DNA of 37,433 bases from an uncultured Gemmatimonadota bacterium (lineage in GTDB: Bacteria; Gemmatimonadota; Gemmatimonadetes; Gemmatimonadales; Gemmatimonadaceae). Positions 15,850 to 25,900 of this stretch are shown one piece after another. Made by a program: the position numbers and the translations under genes. Under the pieces are notes generated by a model. That model saw only the letters and a list, made by a program, of their open reading frames with translations. It was not told the origin of the DNA and searched no databases. Location of the stretch: assembly GCA_902825965.1 (NCBI GenBank), contig CADEDA010000025.1, forward strand, positions 1-37,433, in the 5' to 3' direction. How positions within the stretch are numbered: the stretch's first letter is position 1; each line of letters starts with the position of its first letter.

Positions 15850-16705
15850 GCCACTCCACGGTCTGCGCGGCGAGCTGTTCCCAGCCGTGGTCGACGGTGA
15901 TGACGTGGCCCGCCCCGCGCGTCCACACCACCGTGCGATCGCTCGTGCCGATGCGCGCGAACGCATGCGTCGACTGGTCCCGCGGCAGCCGATTGTCCTC
16001 TTCGCTCTGCATGATGAGCGTGGGGGCGTGCACGAAGCCCAGGCGCACCGTCACGCCCTTGGCGATCTGCTCCAGGGCCTCGAGCGAGCGCCGCGTGGAA
16101 CACCCGTACGCGATCATCCGCGCCTGTGCCTCGGGATCGTGGATGCTCCGCCGTCCACCGCCGCTCACGTAGCGCGAGAGCAAGGCCCAGAGGCGCGCGG
16201 TGCTCACCGCCACCTGCATGGGCGCCGGCACGAACAGCATCGGCGCGAACAGGATCACTCCGGCGGCATCCGTCTCGGACGCGAGCCAGCACGCGAGCGC
16301 GCCGCCCATGGAGAGCCCGCCCACGACGACGGTGTGGTGCGTGGCCCGGAGCGCCGCGTATTCATCGCGCACCTGCGCCAGCACCTCCTCGGCGGTCCAC
16401 GCATCGAACGCCGCCAGCGAGCGACCGTGCCCCACCAGCAACGGCACCCGCACGGTCCATCCGTCCGCGTGCACCGCGCGGGCGATACCATCGACCGATT
16501 GCGGGGAGTCATTGTAGCCGTGCAGCAGGAGCAGGGCACGGCCCCCGTGTGCGCCGAGCGTGCGTGGTTCGGCGCGGATGACCACGCCGTCGGCATTGGC
16601 GGGGAACCTCCGGCGCCAGCGCCACTCCTTGAGTCGCGCGCGCAGCGTGCGTTGCGCCCAGAGCGTGGCCACCGCCCCGCCGGTCCACAGCCACACGGAA
16701 GCCAT
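15809..16705 (-). CDS. Alpha/beta-hydrolase, carboxylesterase/monoacylglycerol-lipase type
   Basis: The 298-residue protein has an N-terminal membrane-anchor-like segment (ASVWLWTGGAVATLWA) followed by an alpha/beta-hydrolase fold. LLLLHGYNDSP holds the oxyanion-loop HG motif. GGLSMGGALA holds the nucleophile Ser in GxSxG. MQSEEDNRLP and GAGHVITVDHGW hold the probable acid Asp and catalytic His. It resembles the EstA/Est30 type esterases. The start is two bases after the stop of the MoeB-like gene, so they are co-transcribed. The C terminus is coded in DNA that also codes the end of the facing MBL gene. Confidence 0.87.
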   Translation of the reverse strand: MASVWLWTGGAVATLWAQRTLRARLKEWRWRRRFPANADGVVIRAEPRTLGAHGGRALLLLHGYNDSPQSVDGIARAVHADGWTVRVPLLVGHGRSLAAFDAWTAEEVLAQVRDEYAALRATHHTVVVGGLSMGGALACWLASETDAAGVILFAPMLFVPAPMQVAVSTARLWALLSRYVSGGGRRSIHDPEAQARMIAYGCSTRRSLEALEQIAKGVTVRLGFVHAPTLIMQSEEDNRLPRDQSTHAFARIGTSDRTVVWTRGAGHVITVDHGWEQLAAQTVEWLRARFGAPGSRLA

Positions 16706-16707
16706 CG

Positions 16708-17880
16708 TCAGTAACGCGCCACGCTCGGATCGACCTCCACGCTCCAGCGATCGATGCCTCCGGCGAGGTTCAGCACCTGCCCGAACCCGGCGGCGCGCAG
16801 GTAGTCGGCGACCATCGCGCTGCGCATGCCGTGGTGGCAATAGACCACGTACGTCGCACGGCGGTCCCAGGCGTGGTGCACGGTGGGGACCTGCTGCATC
16901 GGCACGAGCTCCGCATGCTCGAGGTGGGCGATCGCGTGCTCCCAGGGCTCGCGCACGTCGATCACCCGCAGCGCGTCGCCGCGGGCGAGTCGCATGGCGA
17001 GCGCTGCAGGGGCGATCTCCTGCGCGAGGGGCGCGGTGCCGTCCGGCGCGGCAGTGGTGGACGCATGCGGATCCCCGACGGGCGTTTCCCCGCAGAATGC
17101 CGCGTAGTCCGCCAGCAGCGTGTCCGCGTGCCGCGTGGCGCACCAGGCGCAGGCGGGATCGCGCGCGACCGCGACTTCGGTGAAGCGCATCTGCAGCGCA
17201 TCCACCACCAGCAGGCGACCGGCGAGCGAGCGTCCGATCCCGAGCAGGTGCTTGAGCGCCTCGGTCGCCTGCAGGGTCCCGAGCAACCCGGGCAGCACAC
17301 CGAGTACACCGCCCTCGGCGCAGTTGGGCACCGAGCCCGCCGGCGGCGGTTCGGGATGCAGGCAGCGATAGCAGGGGCCGTCCGCCGTGGCGAAGATCGA
17401 CACCTGACCCTCGAAGCGATGGACGCTGGCCTGCACGAGCGGCCGCCGTTCGAGTACGCAGGCGTCGTTGATCAGGTAGCGCGTGCTGAAGCTGTCGGTG
17501 CCGTCGACGACGAGGTCGTAGTCGCCGACGATGCCGCGGGCGTTGTCGCGCGTGAGCATGGTCTGCCACGTGTCGACGCGGACGTGCGGATTGAGGGCTT
17601 CGACGCGTGCCCGTGCGGACGTGGTCTTGGGCGTGCCGACGACGCTGGTGTCGTGGAGCACCTGGCGCTGCAGGTTGTGGACCGCGACGGTGTCGCCATC
17701 GAGCAGGCCGAGCCGACCGACCCCCGCCGCGGCGAGATACAGGGCGACCGGCGACCCGAGTCCGCCCAGGCCGACGACGAGCACGCGGCAATCCCGCAGG
17801 CGCTGCTGCCCGGCCTCGCCCACGAGCGGGAGCACGAGGTGCCGTGCGTAGCGCTGGAGTTCATCGCTGGAGAGCGGCAT
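16708..17880 (-). CDS. moeB: MoeB/ThiF-type adenylyltransferase fused to a rhodanese domain
   Basis: The 390-residue protein activates the C-terminal Gly of a small sulfur-carrier protein by adenylation. The E1-like domain (about 1-250) shows the nucleotide motif VLVVGLGGLGSPVALYLAAAGVG (GxGGxG), RQVLHDTSVVG, and the key Asp in VVDGTDSFSTRY. Zinc cysteines are in CYRCLHP and ACAWC. The C-terminal domain (about 285-385) is rhodanese, with the active Cys in VYCHHGMRS. The fusion matches MoeZ/Uba4-like enzymes that serve molybdopterin or thiolation pathways. TATATT at 17887-17892 ends six bases before the ATG, suggesting a leaderless mRNA. Confidence 0.94.
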   Translation of the reverse strand: MPLSSDELQRYARHLVLPLVGEAGQQRLRDCRVLVVGLGGLGSPVALYLAAAGVGRLGLLDGDTVAVHNLQRQVLHDTSVVGTPKTTSARARVEALNPHVRVDTWQTMLTRDNARGIVGDYDLVVDGTDSFSTRYLINDACVLERRPLVQASVHRFEGQVSIFATADGPCYRCLHPEPPPAGSVPNCAEGGVLGVLPGLLGTLQATEALKHLLGIGRSLAGRLLVVDALQMRFTEVAVARDPACAWCATRHADTLLADYAAFCGETPVGDPHASTTAAPDGTAPLAQEIAPAALAMRLARGDALRVIDVREPWEHAIAHLEHAELVPMQQVPTVHHAWDRRATYVVYCHHGMRSAMVADYLRAAGFGQVLNLAGGIDRWSVEVDPSVARY

Positions 17881-17898
17881 CGTCGCAATATACGCGAC

Positions 17899-17932
17899 GG
17901 GGCAGCACGGGCCCGTGGCCGCGTGCTGCCCC
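17899..17932. terminator. 11-bp hairpin between M28 peptidase and moeB genes
   Basis: GGGGCAGCACG (17899-17909) pairs with 17922-17932 around a 12-base loop. Flanking CGACG/CGTCG could extend the stem. It is downstream of the M28 gene on the minus strand and upstream of the moeB start. The T tract is weak, so the call is tentative. Confidence 0.5.
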
Positions 17933-18039
17933 TTCCGTCGTGCGCGGGAGTGGTCCCGGAACCACCCCCGCTCTCTCCCGGGACGCGTGACGCCTGCGCC
18001 GGGAAACCTGCGACCGCTCCTGGTGTCGCTCCTGCGTCG

Positions 18040-20175
18040 CTACCGCTCGAGCGCCGTGCGAGCCGCATCGAGCGCCGCCGACGCGGCATCGAACCGTGTG
18101 ACCAGGTCCGCGAGTTCGCGCTCGAAGAGTGCGGCATCGCCGTACCGGATCGCTTCGTTCACCGACGGGAAGACCATGTTGCTGTACCCGTTATCGACGT
18201 CGGCGACGTATATCAGATTCCTATACCACGGGCGGGAGCGCAAGCCCTCGGCCCGGGTCATCGCCCGCTCCACCTGCAGCAGCGCGCGGTTCGTCGCGGC
18301 GGCGCGCGCGGGGTTCAGGTCGCCCTGCAGCACGCGGTCGCGCGTGGCGGCGAACGCCGCCGCACTGCGTTCCATGCGCTCGATCGCGGCCGCGAGGGGC
18401 GCACTCGAGCCCGGCCAGCCCTTCGTCTTGAGGTTCTGGTCGATCGGCGCGAGATAGCGCCGCATCGTGCGCGCGAACTCCACGTAGTCGTACGGCAGGA
18501 TGTCCGCGTTGGCGAGGCGCATCATCATCGCGGTCCCGATGCGCGCGGCGGCGGCGTGGTAGCGGTAGCCGGGATCCCCGAAGCGCTCCATGAACGTGTA
18601 GGAGTCGTAGTTCGAGTGATAGATCCCGTTGCCGCCCCCGAAGCCCCAGTCGGAGTGCGGGATGCCGAGGTGGTTGTAGAAGCCCGCGAAGTCGGAGCCG
18701 CCGCCGGGGTCACCCATCGCCGGCTCCTCGCCGGCACGCACGCCGCTGCGGCGCCGCCAGACGTCGTACACGCTGCCGCCGCCACTCGGGTCGGGCACGA
18801 TCCGGGCGACGTCGCGGAGCGTGGCGCGCAGGGTGGGCGTGCCGCCGCCACCGAAGTTCGGACCACTCGCGCTGACGTCCTGGTTGAGGTACGCGACGCC
18901 CCCGCGCATGAGGCGCAGCGAATCATCCTCGACGTATTCCGACGAACCCACGAGGCCCCACTCCTCGGCATCCCAGGTGGCGAAGAGCAGCGTGCGCCGC
19001 GGACGCCATCCCTTCTGCATCTGCGCCGCCACCGCGCGTGCCGCCTCCACCACGCTGACCGTGCCGCTGACGTTGTCCACCGCCCCGGGGCTCCAGGCGT
19101 CGCGATGGCCGCCGATCACGATGAGCTCGTCGGGGAAGTCGCTGCCGCGGATCACGCCGAACGTGTTCCAGATGGGCTTGATGGCGGCCGTCGCGGAATC
19201 GCTGAACACCTTCACGCGGGCGCGCACCGGCCCCGGGCCGACGTGGTAGCGGAACGCGAGCCCCCCCTGCCACCCGCGGGGCAGCGTCGCGCCGCGCACG
19301 TCCTTGAGGAGTTCGACCGCGTTGCCGTAGGAGAGGGGCAGCACGGGGATGCGCGGGACCGGCATCGCCGCGAGCGGGATGCGTGCGGCACCGGCCTTCG
19401 AGGGGTATCCCGGCGTGCTCGGATCGCCCGCACCGTTCATCACGCTGCCACGCTGCACCCCACGGTCGTTGCGGTAGGGACCCTCCGGATACACGTCGCC
19501 CTGCACGTAGCCATCGTCCGCGGGATCGCTGTACATGAGCAACGCGAGGGCACCGCGCTTCTCGGCCTCGCGCGCCTTGATGCCACGGAAGGAGCGTCCG
19601 TAGCGCGCGATCGCGATCTTGCCCTTCACCGAGACACCGATCGAGTCGAGCTGGGCGTAGTCCTCGATGAGGCCGTAGTTCACGTACACGACCTCGCCGG
19701 TCACGTCCCCGGTGCCGCTGTAGCCGTTGACGGTCGGATACTCCGGATGCGCGAGCGTGGTCGGATCCTCGGCGATGCGTCCCTCGCGCAGATCGAGTTC
19801 CTTGGGATTCGGCGCGATGCGCCACACGCCGTACTCGACCGTGTGCGGCAACCACACCTGGTACTCGCGCACCTCGGTCGGCACGCCGGCGTCGCGCAGG
19901 GCCGCGAGCACGAGGTCGCGCGTGCGCGCCTGGGCCGCGGTCCCGGCGATGTGCGGCCGGTCGGCGAGCGCCCGTGCGAGCGTCTGGATGCGCGCGGTGT
20001 CGGGATGGGTGATCGCCGACGCCTCTGCGGCGCGCTGCGCGGCGGCGCGTGCGGCGCTGTAGCCGGTCATCTGCTGCGCGGCGCTGCACCGCCACGCGGC
20101 TTCCGACGCGAGTGCCGTCGTCAGGAGCAGCGTCGCGGTCAGGACGCGGGCGGGGGAACGGAGGAACGGGGCCAT
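18040..20175 (-). CDS. Secreted M28-family peptidase, glutamate carboxypeptidase II-like
   Basis: About 711 residues from the ATG at 20175. An N-terminal signal peptide (VLTATLLLTTALASEA) is followed by a PA-type insert (about 140-330), a zinc peptidase domain (about 340-580) and a helical TfR-like dimerisation domain (about 590-705). Metal-site motifs seen are GGHRDAW (His), GAVDNVSG (Asp), DAEEWGL (catalytic and ligand Glu), NQDVSASG and IYHSNYDSY (Asp/His). This layout fits human PSMA-like carboxypeptidases of about 700-750 residues. It trims peptides outside the cytoplasm. A GTG at 20226 would create a GTGA overlap with the previous stop and is an alternative start, but gives a long Arg-rich leader. 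Confidence 0.92.
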   Translation of the reverse strand: MAPFLRSPARVLTATLLLTTALASEAAWRCSAAQQMTGYSAARAAAQRAAEASAITHPDTARIQTLARALADRPHIAGTAAQARTRDLVLAALRDAGVPTEVREYQVWLPHTVEYGVWRIAPNPKELDLREGRIAEDPTTLAHPEYPTVNGYSGTGDVTGEVVYVNYGLIEDYAQLDSIGVSVKGKIAIARYGRSFRGIKAREAEKRGALALLMYSDPADDGYVQGDVYPEGPYRNDRGVQRGSVMNGAGDPSTPGYPSKAGAARIPLAAMPVPRIPVLPLSYGNAVELLKDVRGATLPRGWQGGLAFRYHVGPGPVRARVKVFSDSATAAIKPIWNTFGVIRGSDFPDELIVIGGHRDAWSPGAVDNVSGTVSVVEAARAVAAQMQKGWRPRRTLLFATWDAEEWGLVGSSEYVEDDSLRLMRGGVAYLNQDVSASGPNFGGGGTPTLRATLRDVARIVPDPSGGGSVYDVWRRRSGVRAGEEPAMGDPGGGSDFAGFYNHLGIPHSDWGFGGGNGIYHSNYDSYTFMERFGDPGYRYHAAAARIGTAMMMRLANADILPYDYVEFARTMRRYLAPIDQNLKTKGWPGSSAPLAAAIERMERSAAAFAATRDRVLQGDLNPARAAATNRALLQVERAMTRAEGLRSRPWYRNLIYVADVDNGYSNMVFPSVNEAIRYGDAALFERELADLVTRFDAASAALDAARTALER

Positions 20176-20222
20176 GGGGCGGGGTTGGGAGAGGTGTCGC
20201 CGCGCGCGCCGGGGCGGCGGGG

Positions 20223-21137
20223 TCACTTGGGCGCGAACCCGTGCGCGATGCGCCCGGGCAGTCCGTCGAAATCCTGCGTGGTCTTGTACCGCTCATGACG
20301 GCCGTCGCCGGCCGTCGGCCGTGCCTTCTGCCGCAACGCGTCCATCTCGCCGGCATGGAAGGGCTTGAAGGCGCTCGCGGCCTTGAGCGTCTTGCGGAGC
20401 ACGGCCGTCGAGTCGCAACCCACGAAGACGGAGGAGACCGGCAGCGACCACGCGTAGCGCAGCGCGTCGTCGGGCTTGATGATCTTGCCGGCCGGGATCG
20501 CGCCGCCGGCGAACGGCTTGGTGCCGAACACCGCGGCGCCGCGACGGATCACCTCGGGCAGCACCTGCTTCTCGAAGGAGCGGAACGTGGCGTCGAAGGG
20601 ATTGAGCGGCATCAGCACCGCATCCCAGGCGAAGCCGCGCGCGAGCAGCTTGAGCGCGATGTGCGGCGACTTCTCGCCGTGGAACGCGATCCACTTCACC
20701 AAGCCTTGCTCGCGCGCCTCCTGCGCCGCGTCGAGCCCCCCGTGATCGGCCATCCATTCCGGGTCGTTGTCGTAGATCACCTGGTAGAACGACCAGAAGT
20801 CCACGCGATCGGTCTGCAGCTGCTTGAGCGACGACTCGAACTGCTGCATCGATGTCTTGTAGTCGCGCAGATGGGCGGAGCACTGCCAGACGATCCGCAC
20901 GCGCTCGCGGTAGCCGTCCTTGAGCGCGAGGCCGATCCAGCGTTCCGTGCGTCCCTCGCCGTACTCCGGTGCGATCTCCAGCACCGAGACCCCGTGGTCG
21001 ATCGCCTCGCGCACGAGACGGATCGTCTCCTGCTGCCCCGCCTCGGCGAGTCGGCGTGTGCCCAGGCCCAGGATACTCGTCGCGGCGTCGCGGCGTCCGA
21101 GGGCGCGGTGCTCCAGCGGGATCGGGGGCTTGGGCAT
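20223..21137 (-). CDS. Aldo/keto-reductase-like protein with altered active site
   Basis: The 304-residue protein has the AKR barrel pattern, with LGRRDAATSILGLGT at the start, EAIDHGVSVLEIAPEYGEG in the first barrel strands and a later VKWIAFHGEKSPHIALKLL. The usual Asp-Tyr-Lys-His tetrad is mostly lost. Only Tyr59 remains; the Asp position is Glu54, the Lys position is Trp84/Gln85 and the His position is Tyr118. It may therefore be a binding protein or have a different chemistry. It has no signal peptide. It lies between secreted phosphatase and peptidase genes on the same strand, 36 bases after the former. Confidence 0.82.
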   Translation of the reverse strand: MPKPPIPLEHRALGRRDAATSILGLGTRRLAEAGQQETIRLVREAIDHGVSVLEIAPEYGEGRTERWIGLALKDGYRERVRIVWQCSAHLRDYKTSMQQFESSLKQLQTDRVDFWSFYQVIYDNDPEWMADHGGLDAAQEAREQGLVKWIAFHGEKSPHIALKLLARGFAWDAVLMPLNPFDATFRSFEKQVLPEVIRRGAAVFGTKPFAGGAIPAGKIIKPDDALRYAWSLPVSSVFVGCDSTAVLRKTLKAASAFKPFHAGEMDALRQKARPTAGDGRHERYKTTQDFDGLPGRIAHGFAPK

Positions 21138-21173
21138 CGGTGCGGGGGGTGTGGTGCCGAAGGGAAGGGATCG

Positions 21174-22829
21174 TCAGGGCGCGAGCGGGAGCACGCGACC
21201 ATCGAGGCGCTCGAGCGGCGTGATGCCGAGGCGCGCGGCCAGGGTCGGCGCCATGTCCACCACGCGTGCGTCGCCGGCCCGTCGGCCCGCCGGGATCCCC
21301 GGCCCCCAGAAGAGCACCGGGACCTGGGTGTCGTGGTCGTGTGGCAGTCCGTGCGTCGCGTAGGTCACGCCCTGCCAGTACGCGAACGGCTCCGGCGTCA
21401 CCACGGCACGCACGGGCCCGTCCACGGGCAGCATGTGCAACCAACGTCGGGCGATCGCGTCGTGCACGGTGTCGGCCCTGGCGAGGTCGCGCAGGAGGTC
21501 GGCCCGCAGCACGCCGTTGAGGCGGCGCAGTTCGCGCACCCAGATGCCAGCGATCGCATCGGGATCGACGCCGGCCCGGCGGAACGCCTCCGCATCGCGC
21601 ACGCGGAAGCCGTCGTCGTTCTCGACCGCCGCCGTGTCCACGCCGGCGGCGCGCATCGCGGCGAATGCGGTGCGCCATGCGTTGCGCGCGTCCACCCGCT
21701 GTGCGTCGTGATTGCGGTAGTACGGGGAGCGCAGCTCGGGGTACGGCGCCACGCCGTGGTCCGCGGTCAGGGCGATGAGCACGTTGGACGCACCGCGGAG
21801 CGCGAACACGGAGTCGAGGAAGGCGCCGAGGTAGCGATCCAGCCGCAGCAGCTGGTCGTGGATCTCCTTGGAGTCCGGGCCGTACTTGTGGCCCACCGCG
21901 TCGGTGGCCGAGAGGGACACGGCGAGCAGGTCCGTCCGTGCGGCGCTCGCCCCCAGCTCGAGGTGGCGCAGGCCCTCCAGGGCGAACGCGAGCGTGAGCG
22001 AGTCCATCCACGGCGTGTCGCGGATGTCGCGGAACACGGCGTCGCGACCGAGCGCCATCCGGTGCGGGAACACGTAGTCCCGGCCGCTCGCCTCGAGCGG
22101 GTTCGAGTCCGGCTCCGCGTACCGGTCATCCGGCAACAGCGGCGTCCAGCTCTTCCCGGCGAACAGCAGCGGCAGTTGGCGCGCGTTGAACGCGGACACC
22201 CAGGCCGGCAACGCCTCGCGATAGTACGTCGACGTGGTGAACACGCCGTTGGACGCGTACCAGTACACGTCGGTCTTCGCGCGACCGATCGGCAGGATCG
22301 CACCGCGGTCCTTGCGCGAGACCGAGAGGGCGCGGGTGGCCGGATCCACGGCCCGCATCCAGTCGAACAACGTCGTGCCCTGGAACCGGAAGGGGGACGC
22401 GCCGACGTCGGTCGAGCCGAGCAACGGAGCCTCGTTCGTGTTGACGCCCTGCGAGTTGCTCGCGATGCCGGTGTGCACGGGGAACCGGCCGGACATCGTC
22501 GAGGCATGCCCCGGCGCCGTCTCCGCGATCGCATGGTCGTGGCGACCACGCATCCAGAGCGCCCCTTCGTCGCGCAGCCGTCGGAGGCCGCCACTGAAGT
22601 TGCCGCCGTACCGCTCGAAGTAGTCGCTGCCGAACTGATCGATGGTGAGGAAGAGCACCAGCGTCGGCTTGGCCGCGCCCGCGCGGCCGGCGTCCGGGCG
22701 GCTCGCCGTCGCCGACGGCCGCGGTGCCGCCGCCTGGGCGCGGCATCCGGTCCCGAACGGGAGCACGAGTATCAACGCGAGCAGGGATGACAGCGAGGCT
22801 CGCAGGGGTCCGAGGGATCGAGTGCGCAT
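21174..22829 (-). CDS. PafA-like secreted alkaline phosphatase / phosphodiesterase family protein
   Basis: The 551-residue protein starts with a hydrophobic signal (SLSSLLALILVLPFGTGC) that could be a lipoprotein signal ending at Cys29 or a cleaved one. The alkaline phosphatase core starts with VLFLTIDQFGSDYFERYG (metal Asp). The nucleophile Thr is in ETAPGHASTMSGRFP. Later metal ligands are in SATDAVGHKYGP, LTADHGV and THGLPHDHDTQVPV. These match the phosphate-irrepressible PafA group. The enzyme probably releases phosphate from monoesters outside the cytoplasm. It is first in a leftward unit with the AKR-like and M28 genes and is divergent from the Asp-box gene. Confidence 0.9.
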   Translation of the reverse strand: MRTRSLGPLRASLSSLLALILVLPFGTGCRAQAAAPRPSATASRPDAGRAGAAKPTLVLFLTIDQFGSDYFERYGGNFSGGLRRLRDEGALWMRGRHDHAIAETAPGHASTMSGRFPVHTGIASNSQGVNTNEAPLLGSTDVGASPFRFQGTTLFDWMRAVDPATRALSVSRKDRGAILPIGRAKTDVYWYASNGVFTTSTYYREALPAWVSAFNARQLPLLFAGKSWTPLLPDDRYAEPDSNPLEASGRDYVFPHRMALGRDAVFRDIRDTPWMDSLTLAFALEGLRHLELGASAARTDLLAVSLSATDAVGHKYGPDSKEIHDQLLRLDRYLGAFLDSVFALRGASNVLIALTADHGVAPYPELRSPYYRNHDAQRVDARNAWRTAFAAMRAAGVDTAAVENDDGFRVRDAEAFRRAGVDPDAIAGIWVRELRRLNGVLRADLLRDLARADTVHDAIARRWLHMLPVDGPVRAVVTPEPFAYWQGVTYATHGLPHDHDTQVPVLFWGPGIPAGRRAGDARVVDMAPTLAARLGITPLERLDGRVLPLAP

Positions 22830-22970
22830 CAGGAGCGGAGGGGGAGTGGGGCTGCCTCGCCAACGTTGCCGACGAACGGGCGTTCCCACCAGAGGGGATT
22901 CCGTGCTGGACGCCGCCTTGACGTGCGTCCGCAGGGAGACCAACGTGCCGCGAACCCGTTTCCCACCGAA

Positions 22971-25900
22971 ATGCGCCTCCTCTCCTGCATTCTTCTCGTC
23001 GGCGTCCTCCCGACGGCCGCCCTTGGCCAAGCCCCCGCCGGTACCGCGCGGGGCGCAACGCGTACCGACGCACGTACTGAATCGCGCGCCGAGTCGCGGC
23101 CGGACAGCAGTGTCCGTGATTGGGCGGGCATGCCGTGGCGCAACATCGGCCCATCGCGTGGCGGGCGCAGCGTCGCGGTGAGCGGCATTCCTGGTCAGCC
23201 GCTCACGTATTTCGCCGGCTACACGGGCGGTGGCCTCTGGCGCACGGACGATGCCGGCATCAACTGGCGCAACATCTCGGACGGGTCGTTCCGCACCGGA
23301 TCCATCGGCGCGATCGCCGTGGCGGCTTCCGACCACAACGTGCTCTACGTCGGCACCGGTGAGCATCCGATCCGCGGCCAATCGTCGACGTACGGCGACG
23401 GCGTGTATCGGAGCACCGACCAGGGACGCACCTGGTCGCATGTGGGGCTGACGGCGACCCGACAGATCGCTGCCGTCCGCATCCACCCGTCGGATCCGAA
23501 CGTCGTGTACGTCGCGGCCCAGGGCGACCGCTGGAAGGGCAGCGCCGACCGCGGCATCTACCGGACCAAGGACGGCGGCGCGACCTGGACGCTGGTGCTC
23601 AAGGGCGAGAACGCCACCAGCGGCGCCAGCGACCTCTCGATGGACCCCACGAACCCGCGGATCCTCTACGCCGCGTTCTGGGACCATCAACGGCAGCCGT
23701 GGTACGTGCGCTCGGGTGGCGCCGGCAGCGGTCTGTGGAAGTCCACCGACGGCGGGGACACCTGGACGCGCCTCTCGCAGGGATTGCCCAAGCTCATGGG
23801 CAAGATCGGCGTCGCCGTCTCACCGGCGAATCCCGACCGCGTGTTCGCGATCGTCGAGGCCGAGCAGGGCGGGCTCTATCGCTCCGATGACGCCGGGCGT
23901 TCGTGGCGCCGCCTGTCGGGCGATCGCCTGATCCAGACGCGCTCGTGGTACTACATGAAGGTGATCGCCGATCCCGCGAACGCCGACGTCGTGTGGGTGC
24001 TCAACGCGCCGGTGCTGCGCTCCATCGACGGCGGCGCGACCTTCGCCACCGTGCCCGCGACGCACGGCGACAATCACGCGCTGTGGATCGACCCCAGCGA
24101 CTCGCGCCGCCTCATCAACGGCAACGATGGCGGTGCCTCCATCTCGCTCGACGGCGGCCGGAGCTGGAGCTCGCAGGACAATCAGCCCACCGCGCAGTTC
24201 TACCATGTCACCGTCGACGACGACTTCCCCTACAAGCTCTACAGCGGGCAGCAGGACAACTCGTCCGTGGTCATCCGCAGTGCCGGGCTCGGCGGCGCGG
24301 TGACGGTGCGCGACTGGTGGAACGGTGCCGGGTGCGAGAGCGCGAACATCGGGGTGAGCGCCCGCGATCCACGCTACGTGTACGGCGGCTGCTATCAGGG
24401 CCTCATCGACGAACTCGACCAGACGACGGGCCTCACGCGGGACATCATGCCCTGGCCCGAGATGAACCTCACGGAGCGGACCGACAGCACGCGCTATCGC
24501 TTCAACTGGACCGCGCCGATCCTCGTCTCCCAGCATGACGCCAACGTGATCTACCACGGCGGCAACGTGCTCTTCCGCACCACCGACCGCGGCACCACGT
24601 GGCGCCCGATCTCGCCGGACCTCACCAAGGACGATCCGGCGCGGCAGGGCTGGGGCGGCGGACCGATCACCAATGAAGGCGCGGGCGGCGAGGTGTATGG
24701 CACCATCTTCGTGATCCACGAGTCGCGGCATGACGCGCGCACGGTGTACGTCGGCACGGACGACGGACGCGTGCAGCTGACGCGCGACGGCGGCGGCACC
24801 TGGACCGATGTCACGCCCCCGGCCGCGGGGGACGGGCTCGTGAACGAGATCGAGGTCTCTCCGCATGACCCGGCGACGGTCTGGGTCGCCTTCCGCAAGG
24901 ACCGCGTCGGCGACCCCACGCCCCACCTGTTCCGTTCGACCGACTACGGCCGCAACTGGACGCGACACGTCGATGGCCTGCGTGAGGGGGAACCGGTACG
25001 TGTGGTGCGCGAGGATCCGGTGCGCCGCGGACTGCTCTTCGCCGGCACCGAGACCGGTGCCTGGTTCTCCGTCGACAACGGGACACGCTGGCAGCCGCTC
25101 ACTGGCATGCCGGTGGTGCCCGTGACCGACCTTGAGGTGCGGCACGGCGACCTCATCGCGTCCACCGAGGGGCGCGCCTTCTGGATCCTCGACGACCTCG
25201 CACCGCTGCGGCAGTGGAGCGCGGAGGTCGCACGCGCGGCCGTGCATCTCTTCGAGCCGCGCACCGCGACCCTGCTCTCCGGAGGCGGCGGCTTCGGTGG
25301 CGGCGGCCAGGCCCGCGTCGGCCGGAACCCGCCGAGCGGCGCGACCGTGCACTACCGCCTCGCCACGGCGCCGGACTCGACTCAGGCGTTCTCGTTGGAG
25401 TTCCTCGATTCCCGCGGCACGGTGCTCCGGACCTACACCAACCGCAGCGGCACGGGCGCGACCCGCCTGGCACCGCGCGCCGGGCTCAACGCCTTCACGT
25501 GGGACCTGCGCCGCGATGCGCCCACCTCTCTCCAGGGCGTCGTGCTGTTCGGCGCGCCCACCGGCGGAGGTGCACGGGTGCTGCCCGGCCGTCACCAGGT
25601 CCGGCTCACCCTCGGCGGCACGGTGCAGACCCGCAGCTTCGACGTGCGACAGGACCCACGCCTCGAGCCGATCGCTGCCGCGGTGCTCGTCGAACGGGAC
25701 TCCGTTGCCAACCTGCTCATGCAGCGCATCGGGGAGATCCACGACGCGGTGCTGCGGGTGCGCGACCTGAAGACGCAGGTGGGGGGCATCGTGAGCCGCA
25801 CGACCAATGAGCCGCTCGCCGATTCCATCGCGGCGCAGGGACGCGTGCTCACCGGCAAGGTCGACAAGCTCGACCCACGCATGACCACCAAGGCCGGCAA

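Noticed and set aside
16831-20298. Open frame of 1,155 codons on the plus strand
   Set aside because: It runs antisense through the MoeB and M28 genes, whose motifs are clear. Its composition (Arg/Ala/Val/Asp/His) is that of a GC-rich shadow frame.
20049-22790. Open frame of 913 codons on the plus strand
   Set aside because: Antisense to the AKR-like and PafA-like genes. It has no recognisable domain and shows shadow composition.
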